This document shows, piece by piece, positions 53,087 through 62,828 of a stretch of DNA of 64,000 nt. Under the pieces are notes generated by a model that was not told the DNA's origin, did not search any database, and saw only the letters and a program-made list of their open reading frames with translations. The position numbers and the translations under genes were made by a program. The stretch comes from Oceanobacillus massiliensis str. N'diop. Its GTDB lineage: Bacteria; Bacillota; Bacilli; Bacillales; Amphibacillaceae. Every line of letters starts with the position of its first letter. Positions within the stretch are counted from its first letter, which is position 1. The stretch is taken from contig NZ_HE610978.1 of the NCBI RefSeq assembly GCF_000285495.1, positions 689,343 through 753,342 on the forward strand. Direction: 5' to 3'.

Positions 53087-54346
53087 CTATTCATTTGATA
53101 GCTTCAGTACATCCAGTAATTTAAAGAACAGGCTGACTAAAATAGCGACAATCGTTGCAAGTCCCATTCCGCTTAATGCTACTGTTCCAATCTGAATCGA
53201 TGCCCCGCTGATACCAATTGCCAAAACAACACATGTCAGAATTAGGTTCTGTGAATTATTATAATCGATTTGCTGTTCAACTAGCATACGCAGACCGCTT
53301 ACTGCAATAATTCCGAATAACAGTAAGGAAATCCCGCCCATAACAGGTGTTGGAATAGAAGAAATCAGCGCAGCCAATTTACCGCAGAAGGATAAAACCA
53401 CAGCGATTATTGCTGCCCCTCCGATAATCCAGGTGGAATACACCCTTGTGATGGCAAGAACTCCGATATTCTCTCCATATGTTGTATTTGGTGTCGAACC
53501 GAAGAAACTGGAAATCATAGTCGATATACCATTTCCGAATAACGAGCGATCAAGTCCAGGCTCCTTTACAAGGTCTTTCTTAACAATGTTTCCGGTAACC
53601 ACCAAGTGACCGATATGTTCCGGAACGAGAACAAGTGCAGCCGGCAGGATTATCAGAATATCTGACCAATTAAATTCAATTCGATAGTATGTTGGCATTT
53701 GGATCCAGGCTGCTTCCCGGACTGCCGAATAGTCAACAATACCGAAGAAAGTTGCAATAATATAGCCGGTTACGATTCCCAGTAAAATCGGGATAATTTT
53801 CATAAATCCGCGCATGGTTACCCAGAAAACAATCGTTGCTCCGAGCGTCAGCAAGGAAACCAAGATTGCTGTAGTATCTCTTGATGTATCAGGCTGTGCT
53901 ATCAACCCGGCCATGTCTGCTGCTGTCGGTACGAGCTCAAGCCCGATTACCGCGACAATTGCTCCCATTGCTGCCGGCGGGAAAATAACATCAATCCAAG
54001 ATGTTCCAGCAAATTTTACGATAATCCCAATGATAACAAGCACCAGCCCTACAACGAAGAACCCGCCAAGCGCCGCTCCATATCCCCCGCCTGTTGTCAA
54101 TACAGCCGTCACTGGTGAGATAAATGCAAAGCTGGACCCAAGATATGCAGGAATCTGTCCTTTTGTTATGAATATATAGAGTAATGTTCCAATACCGTTC
54201 ATTAGTAAGATTGTTGCCGGATCAACTCCGAATAATATTGGTACAAGTACTGTCGATCCAAACATTGCAAATAAGTGCTGGACGCTTAATGGCAGGCTCT
54301 GTAATATTGGTAAACGTTCATCTACCTGAATTTCCCGTTGATTCAT
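53087..54346 (-). CDS. pyrP: Uracil permease (NCS2 family)
   Basis: The 419-residue permease of 14 helices has the UraA/PyrP opening LPLSVQHLFAMFGSTVLVPI and the NCS2 substrate signature region TPNTTYGENIGVLAITRVYS (about residue 280), with His/Glu residues seen in UraA (VPEHIGHL). It imports uracil with H+. A PyrR attenuator lies directly upstream, so uridine nucleotides should shut it off; in B. subtilis pyrP is in the pyr operon, whereas here it stands alone. Confidence 0.93.
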   Translation of the reverse strand: MNQREIQVDERLPILQSLPLSVQHLFAMFGSTVLVPILFGVDPATILLMNGIGTLLYIFITKGQIPAYLGSSFAFISPVTAVLTTGGGYGAALGGFFVVGLVLVIIGIIVKFAGTSWIDVIFPPAAMGAIVAVIGLELVPTAADMAGLIAQPDTSRDTTAILVSLLTLGATIVFWVTMRGFMKIIPILLGIVTGYIIATFFGIVDYSAVREAAWIQMPTYYRIEFNWSDILIILPAALVLVPEHIGHLVVTGNIVKKDLVKEPGLDRSLFGNGISTMISSFFGSTPNTTYGENIGVLAITRVYSTWIIGGAAIIAVVLSFCGKLAALISSIPTPVMGGISLLLFGIIAVSGLRMLVEQQIDYNNSQNLILTCVVLAIGISGASIQIGTVALSGMGLATIVAILVSLFFKLLDVLKLSNE

Positions 54347-54372
54347 CGTATCCTCTCCCCTATTTTATAATA

Positions 54373-54504
54373 AAAAACACCTTGCCTGGCGATCTGGCAA
54401 AGTGTCTGGAGCAGAACAGAATGGAGGCAAAAGCCTTCATTTTCATGCATAGGTAAAAAACCATACAAGTTATCTGCAGCAACCTTACCAGCCTCACTGG
54501 ACTG
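54373..54504 (-). promoter_or_regulatory. PyrR-dependent transcription attenuator
   Basis: On the minus strand AGTCCAGTGAGGCT (54490-54504 region) matches the PyrR-binding consensus ARUCCNGNGAGGYU. About 85 bases downstream ACACTTTGCC pairs with GGCAAGGTGT (54373-54406) followed by TTTTTTA, an intrinsic terminator. UMP-bound PyrR would favour termination before the uracil permease gene. The stretch from 54510 to 54674 shows no gene. Confidence 0.9.
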
Positions 54505-54665
54505 TTTTAAAGGTGTATTCATTTAAGTTATTGATGTTATTATGACAAATTCCCCTATAAAATGTCAAGCTTTTTCTATATATTATGCAAATTATCCAGC
54601 GGGTAGAGCCAATAAGGAGGCTCTGTTCTGCATAATCGTATATAGAAGCTCAAAAATGCTTTAAC

Positions 54666-54685
54666 CCAGCTTTTTTAAAAGCTGG
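54666..54685 (-). terminator. Hairpin at the trmB stop
   Basis: CCAGCTTTT and AAAAGCTGG flank the trmB stop codon. It is short and partly coding, so termination is only possible. Confidence 0.4.
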
Positions 54686-55310
54686 CGCGGCTCCGGTAAA
54701 TCACCTGGCCCTTTGCTGCGAACTTCTCTTCATATTCAGTCATCACATTCAGCGGATCTTCAATTGCATGCAAGTCAAGATTTACTTCTTCAAGCAGCAT
54801 TCCGAATTCCGAGAAGCTCACTAACGAATATTCAAATAGTCCGCGATTATCAGTTTTGAAAATAACTTTGCCCTCAGGATCCAAAACTTCCTTATATTGC
54901 TCCAGGAATGTGCGGTATGTGAGTCTTCTTTTCTCATGGCGGTTTTTTGGCCATGGGTCAGAGAAATTAAGATAAATGGTGGCAATTTCATTTTCTGCAA
55001 ACATTTCCCTAAGATCTGCTGCATTTTCATTTAGGAGCAGCAGGTTATCGACCTCAGCATCCACTACTTTCTGTGCTGCCGATACAATGATACTCTTTGC
55101 CACTTCAATTCCAATAAAATTAATATCCGGATGCTGTTTGGCCATTCCTACCAGATATTGGCCTTTTCCGGTTCCGACTTCTATATGAATAGGCTGATTC
55201 TTTTTGAAAACAGATTGCCATTTCCCTTTGTTCTCCTTGGCATTCGGAATAACGATATGATTATTTTCCAGCAAAAAATCATCTGCCCATGGTTTATGTC
55301 TTTGACGCAT
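54675..55310 (-). CDS. trmB: tRNA (guanine-N7)-methyltransferase
   Basis: The 211-residue protein has SAM-binding VEVGTGKGQYLVGMA (residues 38-52) and the TrmB signature NFSDPWPKNRHEKRRLTY, plus the final YEEKFAAKGQVIYR. It makes m7G46 in tRNA. It is divergent from ytzH and close to ytmP, as in the ytmP-ytzH-trmB neighbourhood of B. subtilis. Length is normal. Confidence 0.96.
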   Translation of the reverse strand: MRQRHKPWADDFLLENNHIVIPNAKENKGKWQSVFKKNQPIHIEVGTGKGQYLVGMAKQHPDINFIGIEVAKSIIVSAAQKVVDAEVDNLLLLNENAADLREMFAENEIATIYLNFSDPWPKNRHEKRRLTYRTFLEQYKEVLDPEGKVIFKTDNRGLFEYSLVSFSEFGMLLEEVNLDLHAIEDPLNVMTEYEEKFAAKGQVIYRSRASF

Positions 55311-55383
55311 TGTGTTCCCTCTCTTTACTGCTTATTGAATAGAATATACGAAACAGACTAAACTAACTTCTGAGGTGATTAGG

Positions 55384-55671
55384 ATGACACTTAATGTAAA
55401 CAATCAACTAACATTGCTGCTCGACTTGTTGGATGAACAGCAGCTTGACTGCTGCGGAAGTGTAAGTGAGTTCCAGCAGATAGAACGTTTAGTCAAATCC
55501 ATGCTGGCAAACAATAGTATAACCGACAATCAGCTGCTTAGTCTGCTGCCAGACATTTATAATTACGGCAGGCAGGGCGAATCTGCTCCAAGCCAGCCGG
55601 ATCATATAACTTCAAATAAGGATAATCTTCATAATTGGATAAGTGCGATACAACAGACTACTTTAGAATAG
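55384..55671 (+). CDS. ytzH: YtzH-family protein
   Basis: The 95-residue protein of unknown function has an N-terminal helical half (LNVNNQLTLLLDLLDEQQLD) and a Cys pair in DCCGSVSE. It fits YtzH in length and position beside trmB and ytmP. I start at ATG 55384, six bases after GAGGTG; the GTG at 55375 is part of that site. Its end overlaps the convergent ytmP gene by 14 bases. Confidence 0.82.
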   Translation: MTLNVNNQLTLLLDLLDEQQLDCCGSVSEFQQIERLVKSMLANNSITDNQLLSLLPDIYNYGRQGESAPSQPDHITSNKDNLHNWISAIQQTTLE

Positions 55672-56476
55672 TCGTGGTTATTTGTTCATTTATTTCCTTT
55701 AAATCATTCAAACGTTCCATTGCTTTGGCTGGCTCCTTACGTTTCGTGTGCCAGCTTAAAAACTGAATAGCATCATGCAGCAGGTACCAGTACATCCGCT
55801 CGAATAGTCCACTGCTTGGTGTCACACCATATCGAGTGAGCCAGCTATCCCAATTTTCTTTTGGAATATACCATTTCAGCAGCATACCAAAATCGGTAAC
55901 TGGGTCTGCAATCATTGCATTATCCCAGTCAACCAGAAAGATATTGCCGTCTTCGGTAAGAATGAGGTTGTTATGATTAATATCACAATGGCAGACAACA
56001 AGTTCCTGATTCCGTGTTGTTGGCAGCAGCTTTATCAAGTGGCCAACCGCCTTTTGTACTTCCTCATGCTTACCAACAGTTCCCATAGAACTTATTAGAT
56101 GATAAAGATTTTCCAGGCTCTCATCAGATGTGACAGGCTTTTTCCCCATGCGGAGGAGCATATGCAATAATTCAGTTGAATGGTGAATTTTATGCAGAAT
56201 ATCAGCAACCCGCTGATGCTGCATTTCATGTGATTTTAATGCTCGGCCTTCGAGCCATTCCTGAGCAGTAATGACATCTCCATTTTCCATCCGCTTTGTC
56301 CAAATCAGCTTGGGAACAATTCCTTCAGCAGATAGCACAGCGAGAAACGGGGATGAATTACGCTTTAGAAAAAGCCTTCTATTGTCTTTCTCCGCCACAA
56401 AGGCATCACCAGTGAGCCCGCCTGCCGGTGTTATTTTCCAACCAATACCTAATACTTGTCCAAGCCATTCAATCAT
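55658..56476 (-). CDS. ytmP: YtmP-like phosphotransferase-family protein
   Basis: The 272-residue kinase-fold protein has Lys in RRLFLKRNSSPF, the catalytic loop CHCDINHNNLILTEDG (the Asp/Asn pair) and metal Asp in FLVDWDNAMIADP. YtmP proteins are choline/aminoglycoside-kinase relatives with unknown substrate, encoded beside trmB. I start at ATG 56476; the frame to 56509 adds 11 residues without a ribosome site. Convergent with ytzH. Confidence 0.87.
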   Translation of the reverse strand: MIEWLGQVLGIGWKITPAGGLTGDAFVAEKDNRRLFLKRNSSPFLAVLSAEGIVPKLIWTKRMENGDVITAQEWLEGRALKSHEMQHQRVADILHKIHHSTELLHMLLRMGKKPVTSDESLENLYHLISSMGTVGKHEEVQKAVGHLIKLLPTTRNQELVVCHCDINHNNLILTEDGNIFLVDWDNAMIADPVTDFGMLLKWYIPKENWDSWLTRYGVTPSSGLFERMYWYLLHDAIQFLSWHTKRKEPAKAMERLNDLKEINEQITTTILK

Positions 56477-56770
56477 AACTGTTTCACATCTTTCAAAATT
56501 AGCATTCAATAATACATTTTATAGTGAATTCCCTTAAAATACAAATTTGATTTGACATTTGCCCGGTGTATTCACTGTTAATTTACAAATTTCTCTGCCC
56601 CTTCATACTTGAAAATGCCCCATATGCCAGGAATTAGTTTCCAATCTGCCGGTTGGCTCAGAGCTCATCTTCCATATTCTCACATCTTTATGCTAATCAT
56701 GTCTTCTATATGGGACGGTTTTCAAAAGAAACACCTACCGCATACAATGCCAGTTCATGAATATACCTGC

Positions 56771-57754
56771 CTATTCCTCAAGATCAGACACCGTAGAAGG
56801 GGCATCATCCTTTTCCCAGTCCGGTCGTTTAATTGAAGTTGTCTGGCAATTTTTCAGCAATGCCTCTGCTGCCTTCAATTGAATGTTTTTTAATGGCGAT
56901 GTTAAACGGCGCTTTTCTTTAAACCAATCCGCATAATCCTTTTTACCCGCTATTCTCGTATTATATGGTTCCGTGTTAAAAATAATAGAATTGGTTCGGG
57001 ACAAAATGGTCTTCTTTATAGGAAAGTCTATCGATTGGCTGGCCAGGATACTGCTTACCAGCCTTTCTGTGCGCTTGAGTCCAATAATTGGATTAAGAAT
57101 CTTCTTCTGCTCATTCCCTGTTTCGATGGACCATGTTCGTTCATCACCGGCCATAATGACCGAATTTGGACTTTCTTCAAGGAAGCGAACAATTTCAATT
57201 GCTATCGGACTAATCAGCAAGATTTCCGATTCAATCGGCGCCTTTTTAATCGCAAATATTGGAAAATACATGATTAAATACGTATCGGGAAATCCCTGCA
57301 GCAAGTATTTAAGCAATGGGTCACTATAATAATTTCTGTCTACAAACGAAGTACTCGAAACGGTTGACGTTGCCCACTTCATCTGATGCCCTATTAGCTT
57401 ATTTAAAAAGTATTGTTTTAGCGCTTCCTCCGTCTCCGGAAGGTCTGCATATTCATTAGCTTCTGGCTCGGAGTCAGAATCAGTTTCTGGATAGGATTCA
57501 GCTTCCTTCTGTTTTCGCTTTAACTTCGCTTTTAACTTGGAAAACTTCCCCATCTGCTGCTCTGATTCCAATTCAGCTTCCGATGGTTCGGCCAATTCCT
57601 GCAAGCTGGGATTCATCCAAACACTGTACAGCTTGTTCCAATTCTCATTTTTAAGACGAATATATTGGGTTGGATAACGGTAGGTATTCCATTCATAGCG
57701 TGAAATGTAATCCTGAAGTTTGATAAGCTGGGCGATTGGTAACACCTCCTCCAA
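56771..57754 (-). CDS. Conserved protein of unknown function
   Basis: The 327-residue protein is soluble. An N-terminal part (1-60) is rich in Trp and Tyr, a basic helix follows (KLKAKLKRKQKEAES, about 75), then a Glu/Ser/Asp-rich linker (88-110), then a folded domain from 115 with QYFLNKLIGHQMKWATSTVS and LIMYFPIFAIKKAPIESEIL. The last part resembles nuclease-related (NERD-like) folds only vaguely. It lies next to thpR, where B. subtilis has ytlQ next to ytlP, so it may be the YtlQ counterpart. I do not recognise a catalytic motif. Confidence 0.7.
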   Translation of the reverse strand: MEEVLPIAQLIKLQDYISRYEWNTYRYPTQYIRLKNENWNKLYSVWMNPSLQELAEPSEAELESEQQMGKFSKLKAKLKRKQKEAESYPETDSDSEPEANEYADLPETEEALKQYFLNKLIGHQMKWATSTVSSTSFVDRNYYSDPLLKYLLQGFPDTYLIMYFPIFAIKKAPIESEILLISPIAIEIVRFLEESPNSVIMAGDERTWSIETGNEQKKILNPIIGLKRTERLVSSILASQSIDFPIKKTILSRTNSIIFNTEPYNTRIAGKKDYADWFKEKRRLTSPLKNIQLKAAEALLKNCQTTSIKRPDWEKDDAPSTVSDLEE

Positions 57755-57988
57755 TTTAATGGGCGTGCTTTATCGCCACATGCAGTCGACTGCTATCTGA
57801 CGAATCAAGCACGCTTGGCTATAATTAGCATTCTGCATCTATTTACACTGTAAGTCATCTGCAACGGGGATTAATTGCAACGCGGATTTAGGGAAACTCC
57901 GGGAAAAATAATGATACCTTTCCCCTTTTCATTTCATTGGTTATATAATTCTATTGTTGGTAAGCGCCAATTTTCCAGGAGACCTTTT

Positions 57989-58552
57989 TTAAGACTCTGG
58001 TTTTAGCGGATACCGTTCTACCACTTCATATTTTGGTGTTTTAGACGGATGGATTCGAAAAAGAACCATTTCCTTTACATGCAGCATTGCTCGTTCATTC
58101 AATTGTTCCTGAAGCCTGGACCAGGTATCATCATTCAGACTGCTCGCTCCATTCCATTTCTTTGCCAATGTAATATGTGGCCGGTATTCCCGATTCTCTC
58201 TTTCATAATTGATTCGCAAACAGCATTCTTCTACAGTTTGCTGGAGACTTGACAATACAGGATTTCCTTTAACCCCTGACCATATGACACGGGGTTTCTT
58301 TGGATTACCGAACATGCCAATGCCTCCGACCCCCAAATCAAATGCCGGGATATTGTTTACTTCCTGTAATTCATGTCTTAACTGTTTCAATCTATTATCG
58401 TCCACTTCACCAAGAAACTTTAGGGTAACGTGCAGGTCCTCCATATGGGGCCACTGTTTATAGGATAGGTGTTCTTTTACTATTTGCTGCCATTTTGAGA
58501 GCAACTGCTGCAGCTCTTCCGGCAGATGGATGGCAATAAAGTAATGTGACAT
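57989..58552 (-). CDS. thpR: RNA 2',3'-cyclic phosphodiesterase
   Basis: The 187-residue 2H phosphoesterase has both signature HxTx motifs: LHVTLKFLGE (His near 43) and YRPHITLAKKW (near 127). ThpR-type enzymes (B. subtilis YtlP) open 2',3'-cyclic phosphate RNA ends and can act as a 2'-5' ligase in reverse. It follows the pseudouridine synthase gene by ten bases on the same strand, so the two are co-transcribed. Confidence 0.93.
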   Translation of the reverse strand: MSHYFIAIHLPEELQQLLSKWQQIVKEHLSYKQWPHMEDLHVTLKFLGEVDDNRLKQLRHELQEVNNIPAFDLGVGGIGMFGNPKKPRVIWSGVKGNPVLSSLQQTVEECCLRINYERENREYRPHITLAKKWNGASSLNDDTWSRLQEQLNERAMLHVKEMVLFRIHPSKTPKYEVVERYPLKPES

Positions 58553-58562
58553 CTGGGATCCC

Positions 58563-59282
58563 TCATTTATTTTTTAGTGACATACAGTATGCTAATTCAC
58601 TTTCTGACAATTCACGGTAGGTTCCAAGCCTCAGATTTTCATCTAATACCAGGTCCCCCATACTCAAACGCTTCAGGTAAATGACTTTCTTATCCACTGC
58701 TTCAAACATCCGCTTCACTTGATGGAATTTCCCTTCAGTGATGGTTACTTTGATTTCTGAAACGGCATCACTGTTTATAATGACAAGTTCAGCTGGTTTG
58801 GATACATACCCGTCTTCCAGCATGACCCCCTCACCAAAGGCAGCTATATCGTCTTCGGTAACAAAACCGGAAATCTTAGCATAGTAGGTCTTTCCGACGT
58901 TCTTCTTAGGTGAAACAAGCTGGTGTGCAAGGTCTCCGTCATTCGTCAGCAGCAACAGTCCTTCCGTATCCTTATCAAGCCTGCCGACCGGAAATGGCTG
59001 AAAATGACGCACATCTTCCCCGAGCAGATCAATCACTGTCTTTTCGCGCGTGTCGCTTGTTGCAGATATATAGCCAGGCGCCTTGTTCATCATTAGATAA
59101 ATGTATTGCCTGTAGTGGATAGCTTCTCCATCCAGGCTGATTTCATCACGTATGGGGTCAACCTTCATACCATTGTCCTTAACGACTTTCCCATTAACCA
59201 AAACCTGTTTCTTCTTTAGTAAAGTTTTGACATCTTTTCTGCTTCCAATTCCCATATTGGACAGTAACTTATCAAGGCGCAT
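58563..59282 (-). CDS. RsuA/RluB-family pseudouridine synthase, YtzG-like
   Basis: The 239-residue enzyme has an N-terminal S4 RNA-binding domain (MRLDKLLSNMGIGSRKDVKT at the start) and a catalytic domain with Asp in VGRLDKDTEGLLLLTNDG and KGKFHQVKRMFEAV-type late motif. It isomerises a uridine in rRNA, probably 16S U516 or a 23S site. It follows ytgP by 15 bases and precedes thpR. Normal length. Confidence 0.93.
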   Translation of the reverse strand: MRLDKLLSNMGIGSRKDVKTLLKKKQVLVNGKVVKDNGMKVDPIRDEISLDGEAIHYRQYIYLMMNKAPGYISATSDTREKTVIDLLGEDVRHFQPFPVGRLDKDTEGLLLLTNDGDLAHQLVSPKKNVGKTYYAKISGFVTEDDIAAFGEGVMLEDGYVSKPAELVIINSDAVSEIKVTITEGKFHQVKRMFEAVDKKVIYLKRLSMGDLVLDENLRLGTYRELSESELAYCMSLKNK

Positions 59283-59297
59283 ATTCAGTTCTCCTTT

Positions 59298-60914
59298 TTA
59301 CCTTCCCAGAAAGCGTCCGACTAGAGGTATTCGTCCACCGAATATCCGTTCAAGCAATGTGGATGAATAGGCAAGCAACAGATAAACGGATCCACCGCCG
59401 CCTGCACCGATTACGAGCATTAGGACCGCTGCCCAGCGTTCTTCCCCATAAGGGAGGAAGATTCCCATAATGGCCTTTAATATCCAGACGACGATAGCCA
59501 TAATCAGGGCAAAGATACCAATCAGCATCGTCCGTTTTATCGTTTGTTTAAATTTAAAAGCGAGTGCTGTTTTAATCCGCCAGAAGTTTAGAATAACCGC
59601 AATTCCCGAAGCAAGGGCTGTACCGAAGATCGCCCCCTTTGCGCCAAACATTTGGATAAGCTGGCTGTTTAATAGAATTTTTGCCAAAATACCCGCGACT
59701 AAGCTGAGCACAGCATAGTTCTGCTGGTCGATACCCTGCAGAATTCCTGATGTCACGGTAAACAGGGCAAAGAGCAGCGCGATTGGTGCATACCAGGCAA
59801 GTAATGATCCTGTCAATGAAAGATTGTCCATATCAAACAATGCTCCATACGCCTCATCGGCCAAAATGGCAATCCCCAGCGAAGCAGGAATAACGAGCAC
59901 TAAAATGATCTGGAGTGACTGATTGATCTGTTTCGTGTACATCTGCTCATTTTTCTGTGTAAAAGACTGTGTCAAGCTTGGCAACATTGCCAATGAGAGC
60001 CCTGTAGCTATCGTCATTGGGATGATAACTATTTTGTGGCCATACATATTAATGACAGAATAGGCAACTACCCAGATATCCTCTCGTCCGCTGGCACGCA
60101 TTGCCGGCTGAAATGTGAATTGGTCAATAAATTGATAGAGCGGTATGGCAAGTCCGACCAATACAAATGGACCTGCATAACGAAATAATTCTTTCAATAG
60201 ATCACTCATTTGCAGATTATACGTGTAACGCTGCCTGGACACCTGCAAATCCAGATATGGTTTTCTCTTTTTCCAGTAAATGGCCAATACCACACATGAT
60301 GCCAAAGCTCCAATGAAAGCAGCAAATGTAGAAAAACCTACTGCCGTAACGACCGAGCCCCCCATAACATGAAGAATGACGAAGGCACCCACTAAAATAA
60401 AGGCAATCCTGACAATCTGCTCCACAATCTGCGAAACGGCTGTCGGTCCCATCGATTCATGTCCCTGAAAGAATCCCCGTACAATACTAATGGAAGGAAT
60501 GACTATCAGCGCAATGCTGACCATCCGGATGACAAATGCCACATCACTGGCCGTAACATCTGTATCTTCCCCCTGTATTTGAAATTGGGCGATCCAATCC
60601 GCACTGAGAAACATGATTAAAAAGGCGACAAACCCTGTACCTAGCATCAGTGTACTTCCAGCCTTGAACATTCGCATGCTTGATTCATAATCACCCAGTG
60701 AATTATACTTGGAAACAAATTTGGATACCGCTAACGGTATTCCAACAGTAGAAAGACTTATAAATATACTATAGGGTGCGTATGCAAAGGAAAACAATGT
60801 TCCTCCCGTTTCACCCACTAGATCATAAAAAGGAATGACATAAATCATTCCCAGAAATTTAGATAAAAACGAAGCACCAGTCAAAAGCAATGTGCCTCTT
60901 AAAATTTTCGACAT
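59298..60914 (-). CDS. ytgP: YtgP/SpoVB-family polysaccharide flippase (MOP superfamily)
   Basis: The 538-residue protein has 14 helices. It begins MSKILRGTLLLTGASFLSKF, as in YtgP, and has FFQGHESMGPTAVSQIVEQI and LLQGIDQ-type later motifs. YtgP (MurJ-like in B. subtilis) can act as a lipid II flippase in wall synthesis; redundancy with Amj is known there. I start at ATG 60914, with GGGTGA upstream; ATG 60938 has no ribosome site. It is first in an operon with the pseudouridine synthase and thpR. Confidence 0.92.
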   Translation of the reverse strand: MSKILRGTLLLTGASFLSKFLGMIYVIPFYDLVGETGGTLFSFAYAPYSIFISLSTVGIPLAVSKFVSKYNSLGDYESSMRMFKAGSTLMLGTGFVAFLIMFLSADWIAQFQIQGEDTDVTASDVAFVIRMVSIALIVIPSISIVRGFFQGHESMGPTAVSQIVEQIVRIAFILVGAFVILHVMGGSVVTAVGFSTFAAFIGALASCVVLAIYWKKRKPYLDLQVSRQRYTYNLQMSDLLKELFRYAGPFVLVGLAIPLYQFIDQFTFQPAMRASGREDIWVVAYSVINMYGHKIVIIPMTIATGLSLAMLPSLTQSFTQKNEQMYTKQINQSLQIILVLVIPASLGIAILADEAYGALFDMDNLSLTGSLLAWYAPIALLFALFTVTSGILQGIDQQNYAVLSLVAGILAKILLNSQLIQMFGAKGAIFGTALASGIAVILNFWRIKTALAFKFKQTIKRTMLIGIFALIMAIVVWILKAIMGIFLPYGEERWAAVLMLVIGAGGGGSVYLLLAYSSTLLERIFGGRIPLVGRFLGR

Positions 60915-61188
60915 TATTTCACCCGCATCTTTGTTCATTCATATTTTAAGCTTTGATTCTATCGATAGCATTTTTTCTTTATCCATACTAAAACTCATTT
61001 TATCATAATTCCATGACTGTTTCTCTCTATAACATTCGTTCTGCACGTCATTTTTTTCGGGCATCTTTTTCATATCCTCCAAGCAGTATTCGGCTTCACT
61101 TCAAATAACCCATAATGCAACTGTGATCGCGACAAGTCGCTTCCACTTTTGGATTATGGTAATATACTTACGAAAGGAATGAATTGAA

Positions 61189-62442
61189 TTGACATATGAC
61201 GTGATTGTAATTGGCGGGGGTCCCTCCGGATTGATGGCAGCCATCTCTGCAGCAGAGCACGGAGCAAAAACGATGCTGCTCGAAAAAGGCAGCAAGCTTG
61301 GGAAAAAACTCGCCATATCAGGCGGCGGTAGATGCAACGTAACCAATCGCCTCCCACAAGAAGAAGTTATCAAGCATATCCCCGGAAATGGAAAATTTCT
61401 TTATAGCGCATTTTCCATCTTTAATAACTATGATATCATCGATTTTTTTGAAAATATGGGTGTTGCACTTAAAGAGGAAGATCACGGGCGTATGTTCCCT
61501 GTATCGAATTCTGCAAAAAGTGTGGTTGATGCACTGATCCATAAATTAAGCGAATTGCATGTAACGGTAAAAATGAATACAAAGGTTGAAGCCGTTCATT
61601 ATGACGACTCCATGCACACCGTCATCTTATCAGACGGTAAAAAGATTGATACAAAAGCAATTGTGATTGCTGCAGGCGGTAAGGCGGTCCCGCATACCGG
61701 CTCTACAGGTGATGGCTATGCTTGGGCAAAAAAAGCCGGACATACGATTACAGAACTTTATCCAACTGAAGTTGCCTTGACCTCCAAGGAAAGCTTTATT
61801 CAAAATAAAAGCTTGCAGGGTCTATCGCTGCGTGAAGTTGACTTATCTGTATTGAACAAGAGAGGAAAATCAATCATTACCCATAGAATGGACATGATCT
61901 TTACACATTTTGGGGTGTCAGGACCGGCAGTATTGCGCTGCTCCCAATTTGTTGTCAAAGAATTGATGAAAGGTCAGCGAAAGGTACCCATGATTCTTGA
62001 TGCATTGCCGGAAATGAAAGAGACACAGCTCCTGCAGGATATCCTGAACATGATGGATGAAAGCCCCAAAAAGGCCTTCAAGAATGTTGTCAAAGGTATC
62101 GTTCCAGAGCGGCTGCTAACCTATATTCTCACACAAAATGAGGTCAATGAAGAACAGAAATGTGCGAATGTATCCAAAGAGACTGTACGATCCATTGTTC
62201 AGATGATTAAAAACTTCACCTTCGATGTTCATGGATCACTTCCCCTTGAAAAGGCATTTGTAACAGGTGGTGGCATCTCAATCAAGGAAATCGTACCGAA
62301 TACCATGCAATCCAAGCTCATGCATGGACTTTATTTTTGCGGGGAAATATTGGATATTCATGGCTATACTGGCGGCTATAATATTACCTCCGCGCTTGTT
62401 ACGGGAAGACTCGCCGGCATGAATGCAGCAACTGGTATATGA
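61189..62442 (+). CDS. ytfP: HI0933/YtfP-family flavoprotein
   Basis: The 417-residue FAD protein opens [20 protein letters not shown], has [10 protein letters not shown] near residue 45 (the YhiN/HI0933 mark), and ends [20 protein letters not shown]. Function is uncertain; members are dehydrogenase- or tRNA-modifying-like flavoproteins. The start is TTG 61189 after AAAGGA; the only nearby ATG is out of frame. It is divergent from ytgP, as expected for this neighbourhood. Confidence 0.92.
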   Translation: MTYDVIVIGGGPSGLMAAISAAEHGAKTMLLEKGSKLGKKLAISGGGRCNVTNRLPQEEVIKHIPGNGKFLYSAFSIFNNYDIIDFFENMGVALKEEDHGRMFPVSNSAKSVVDALIHKLSELHVTVKMNTKVEAVHYDDSMHTVILSDGKKIDTKAIVIAAGGKAVPHTGSTGDGYAWAKKAGHTITELYPTEVALTSKESFIQNKSLQGLSLREVDLSVLNKRGKSIITHRMDMIFTHFGVSGPAVLRCSQFVVKELMKGQRKVPMILDALPEMKETQLLQDILNMMDESPKKAFKNVVKGIVPERLLTYILTQNEVNEEQKCANVSKETVRSIVQMIKNFTFDVHGSLPLEKAFVTGGGISIKEIVPNTMQSKLMHGLYFCGEILDIHGYTGGYNITSALVTGRLAGMNAATGI

Positions 62443-62515
62443 TTCCTGGCATGTTTTCCGATTGTTAACCCATCCTAATCCTGTCTGTAACTTCATTCAG
62501 AAAGGGTGATATGGA

Positions 62516-62689
62516 ATGCAAAAAAATGGTGCTTGGCTGCCAATAGTTGCTTCTGTGGGGGTTGGTGCAGCAACATATTACACGATGACAAGAAATAATC
62601 AGAGTCTCGGCCAAACGGTACAGAAAATGATGCCTTTCCTTTCTGGAGGCGGCTCCGGTAAAACAGGCAGTCCTTTTGGAATGAGTTAA
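62516..62689 (+). CDS. Small single-helix membrane protein
   Basis: A 57-residue frame starts at ATG 62516 after AAAGGGTG and opens MQKNGAWLPIVASVGVGAAT, one hydrophobic segment, followed by a Gly/Ser-rich tail near the C-terminus. It lies between ytfP and the symporter gene. I do not know its family. Its size, ribosome site and helix suggest a real small membrane protein. Confidence 0.65.
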   Translation: MQKNGAWLPIVASVGVGAATYYTMTRNNQSLGQTVQKMMPFLSGGGSGKTGSPFGMS

Positions 62690-62705
62690 ACAGATAGTAA
62701 TGAAC

Positions 62706-62742
62706 GAAATGGAAGTGCATTCTTCGGAAGCACTTCCATTTC
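62706..62742. terminator. Hairpin after the small membrane protein gene
   Basis: GAAATGGAAGTGC pairs with GCACTTCCATTTC across 11 bases. No U tract follows. Confidence 0.6.
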
Positions 62743-62828
62743 AAATTATTCAAAATTATTCCTTTTTTGAACTCTGCCTGCATGAGCATGTATAATTGAA
62801 AAAATAACACAGCAAAGGGGAGAGCATA

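Noticed and set aside
54411..54510. Guanine/xanthine riboswitch before the uracil permease
   Set aside because: The leader instead has a PyrR-binding consensus and terminator; purine riboswitch core sequences are absent.
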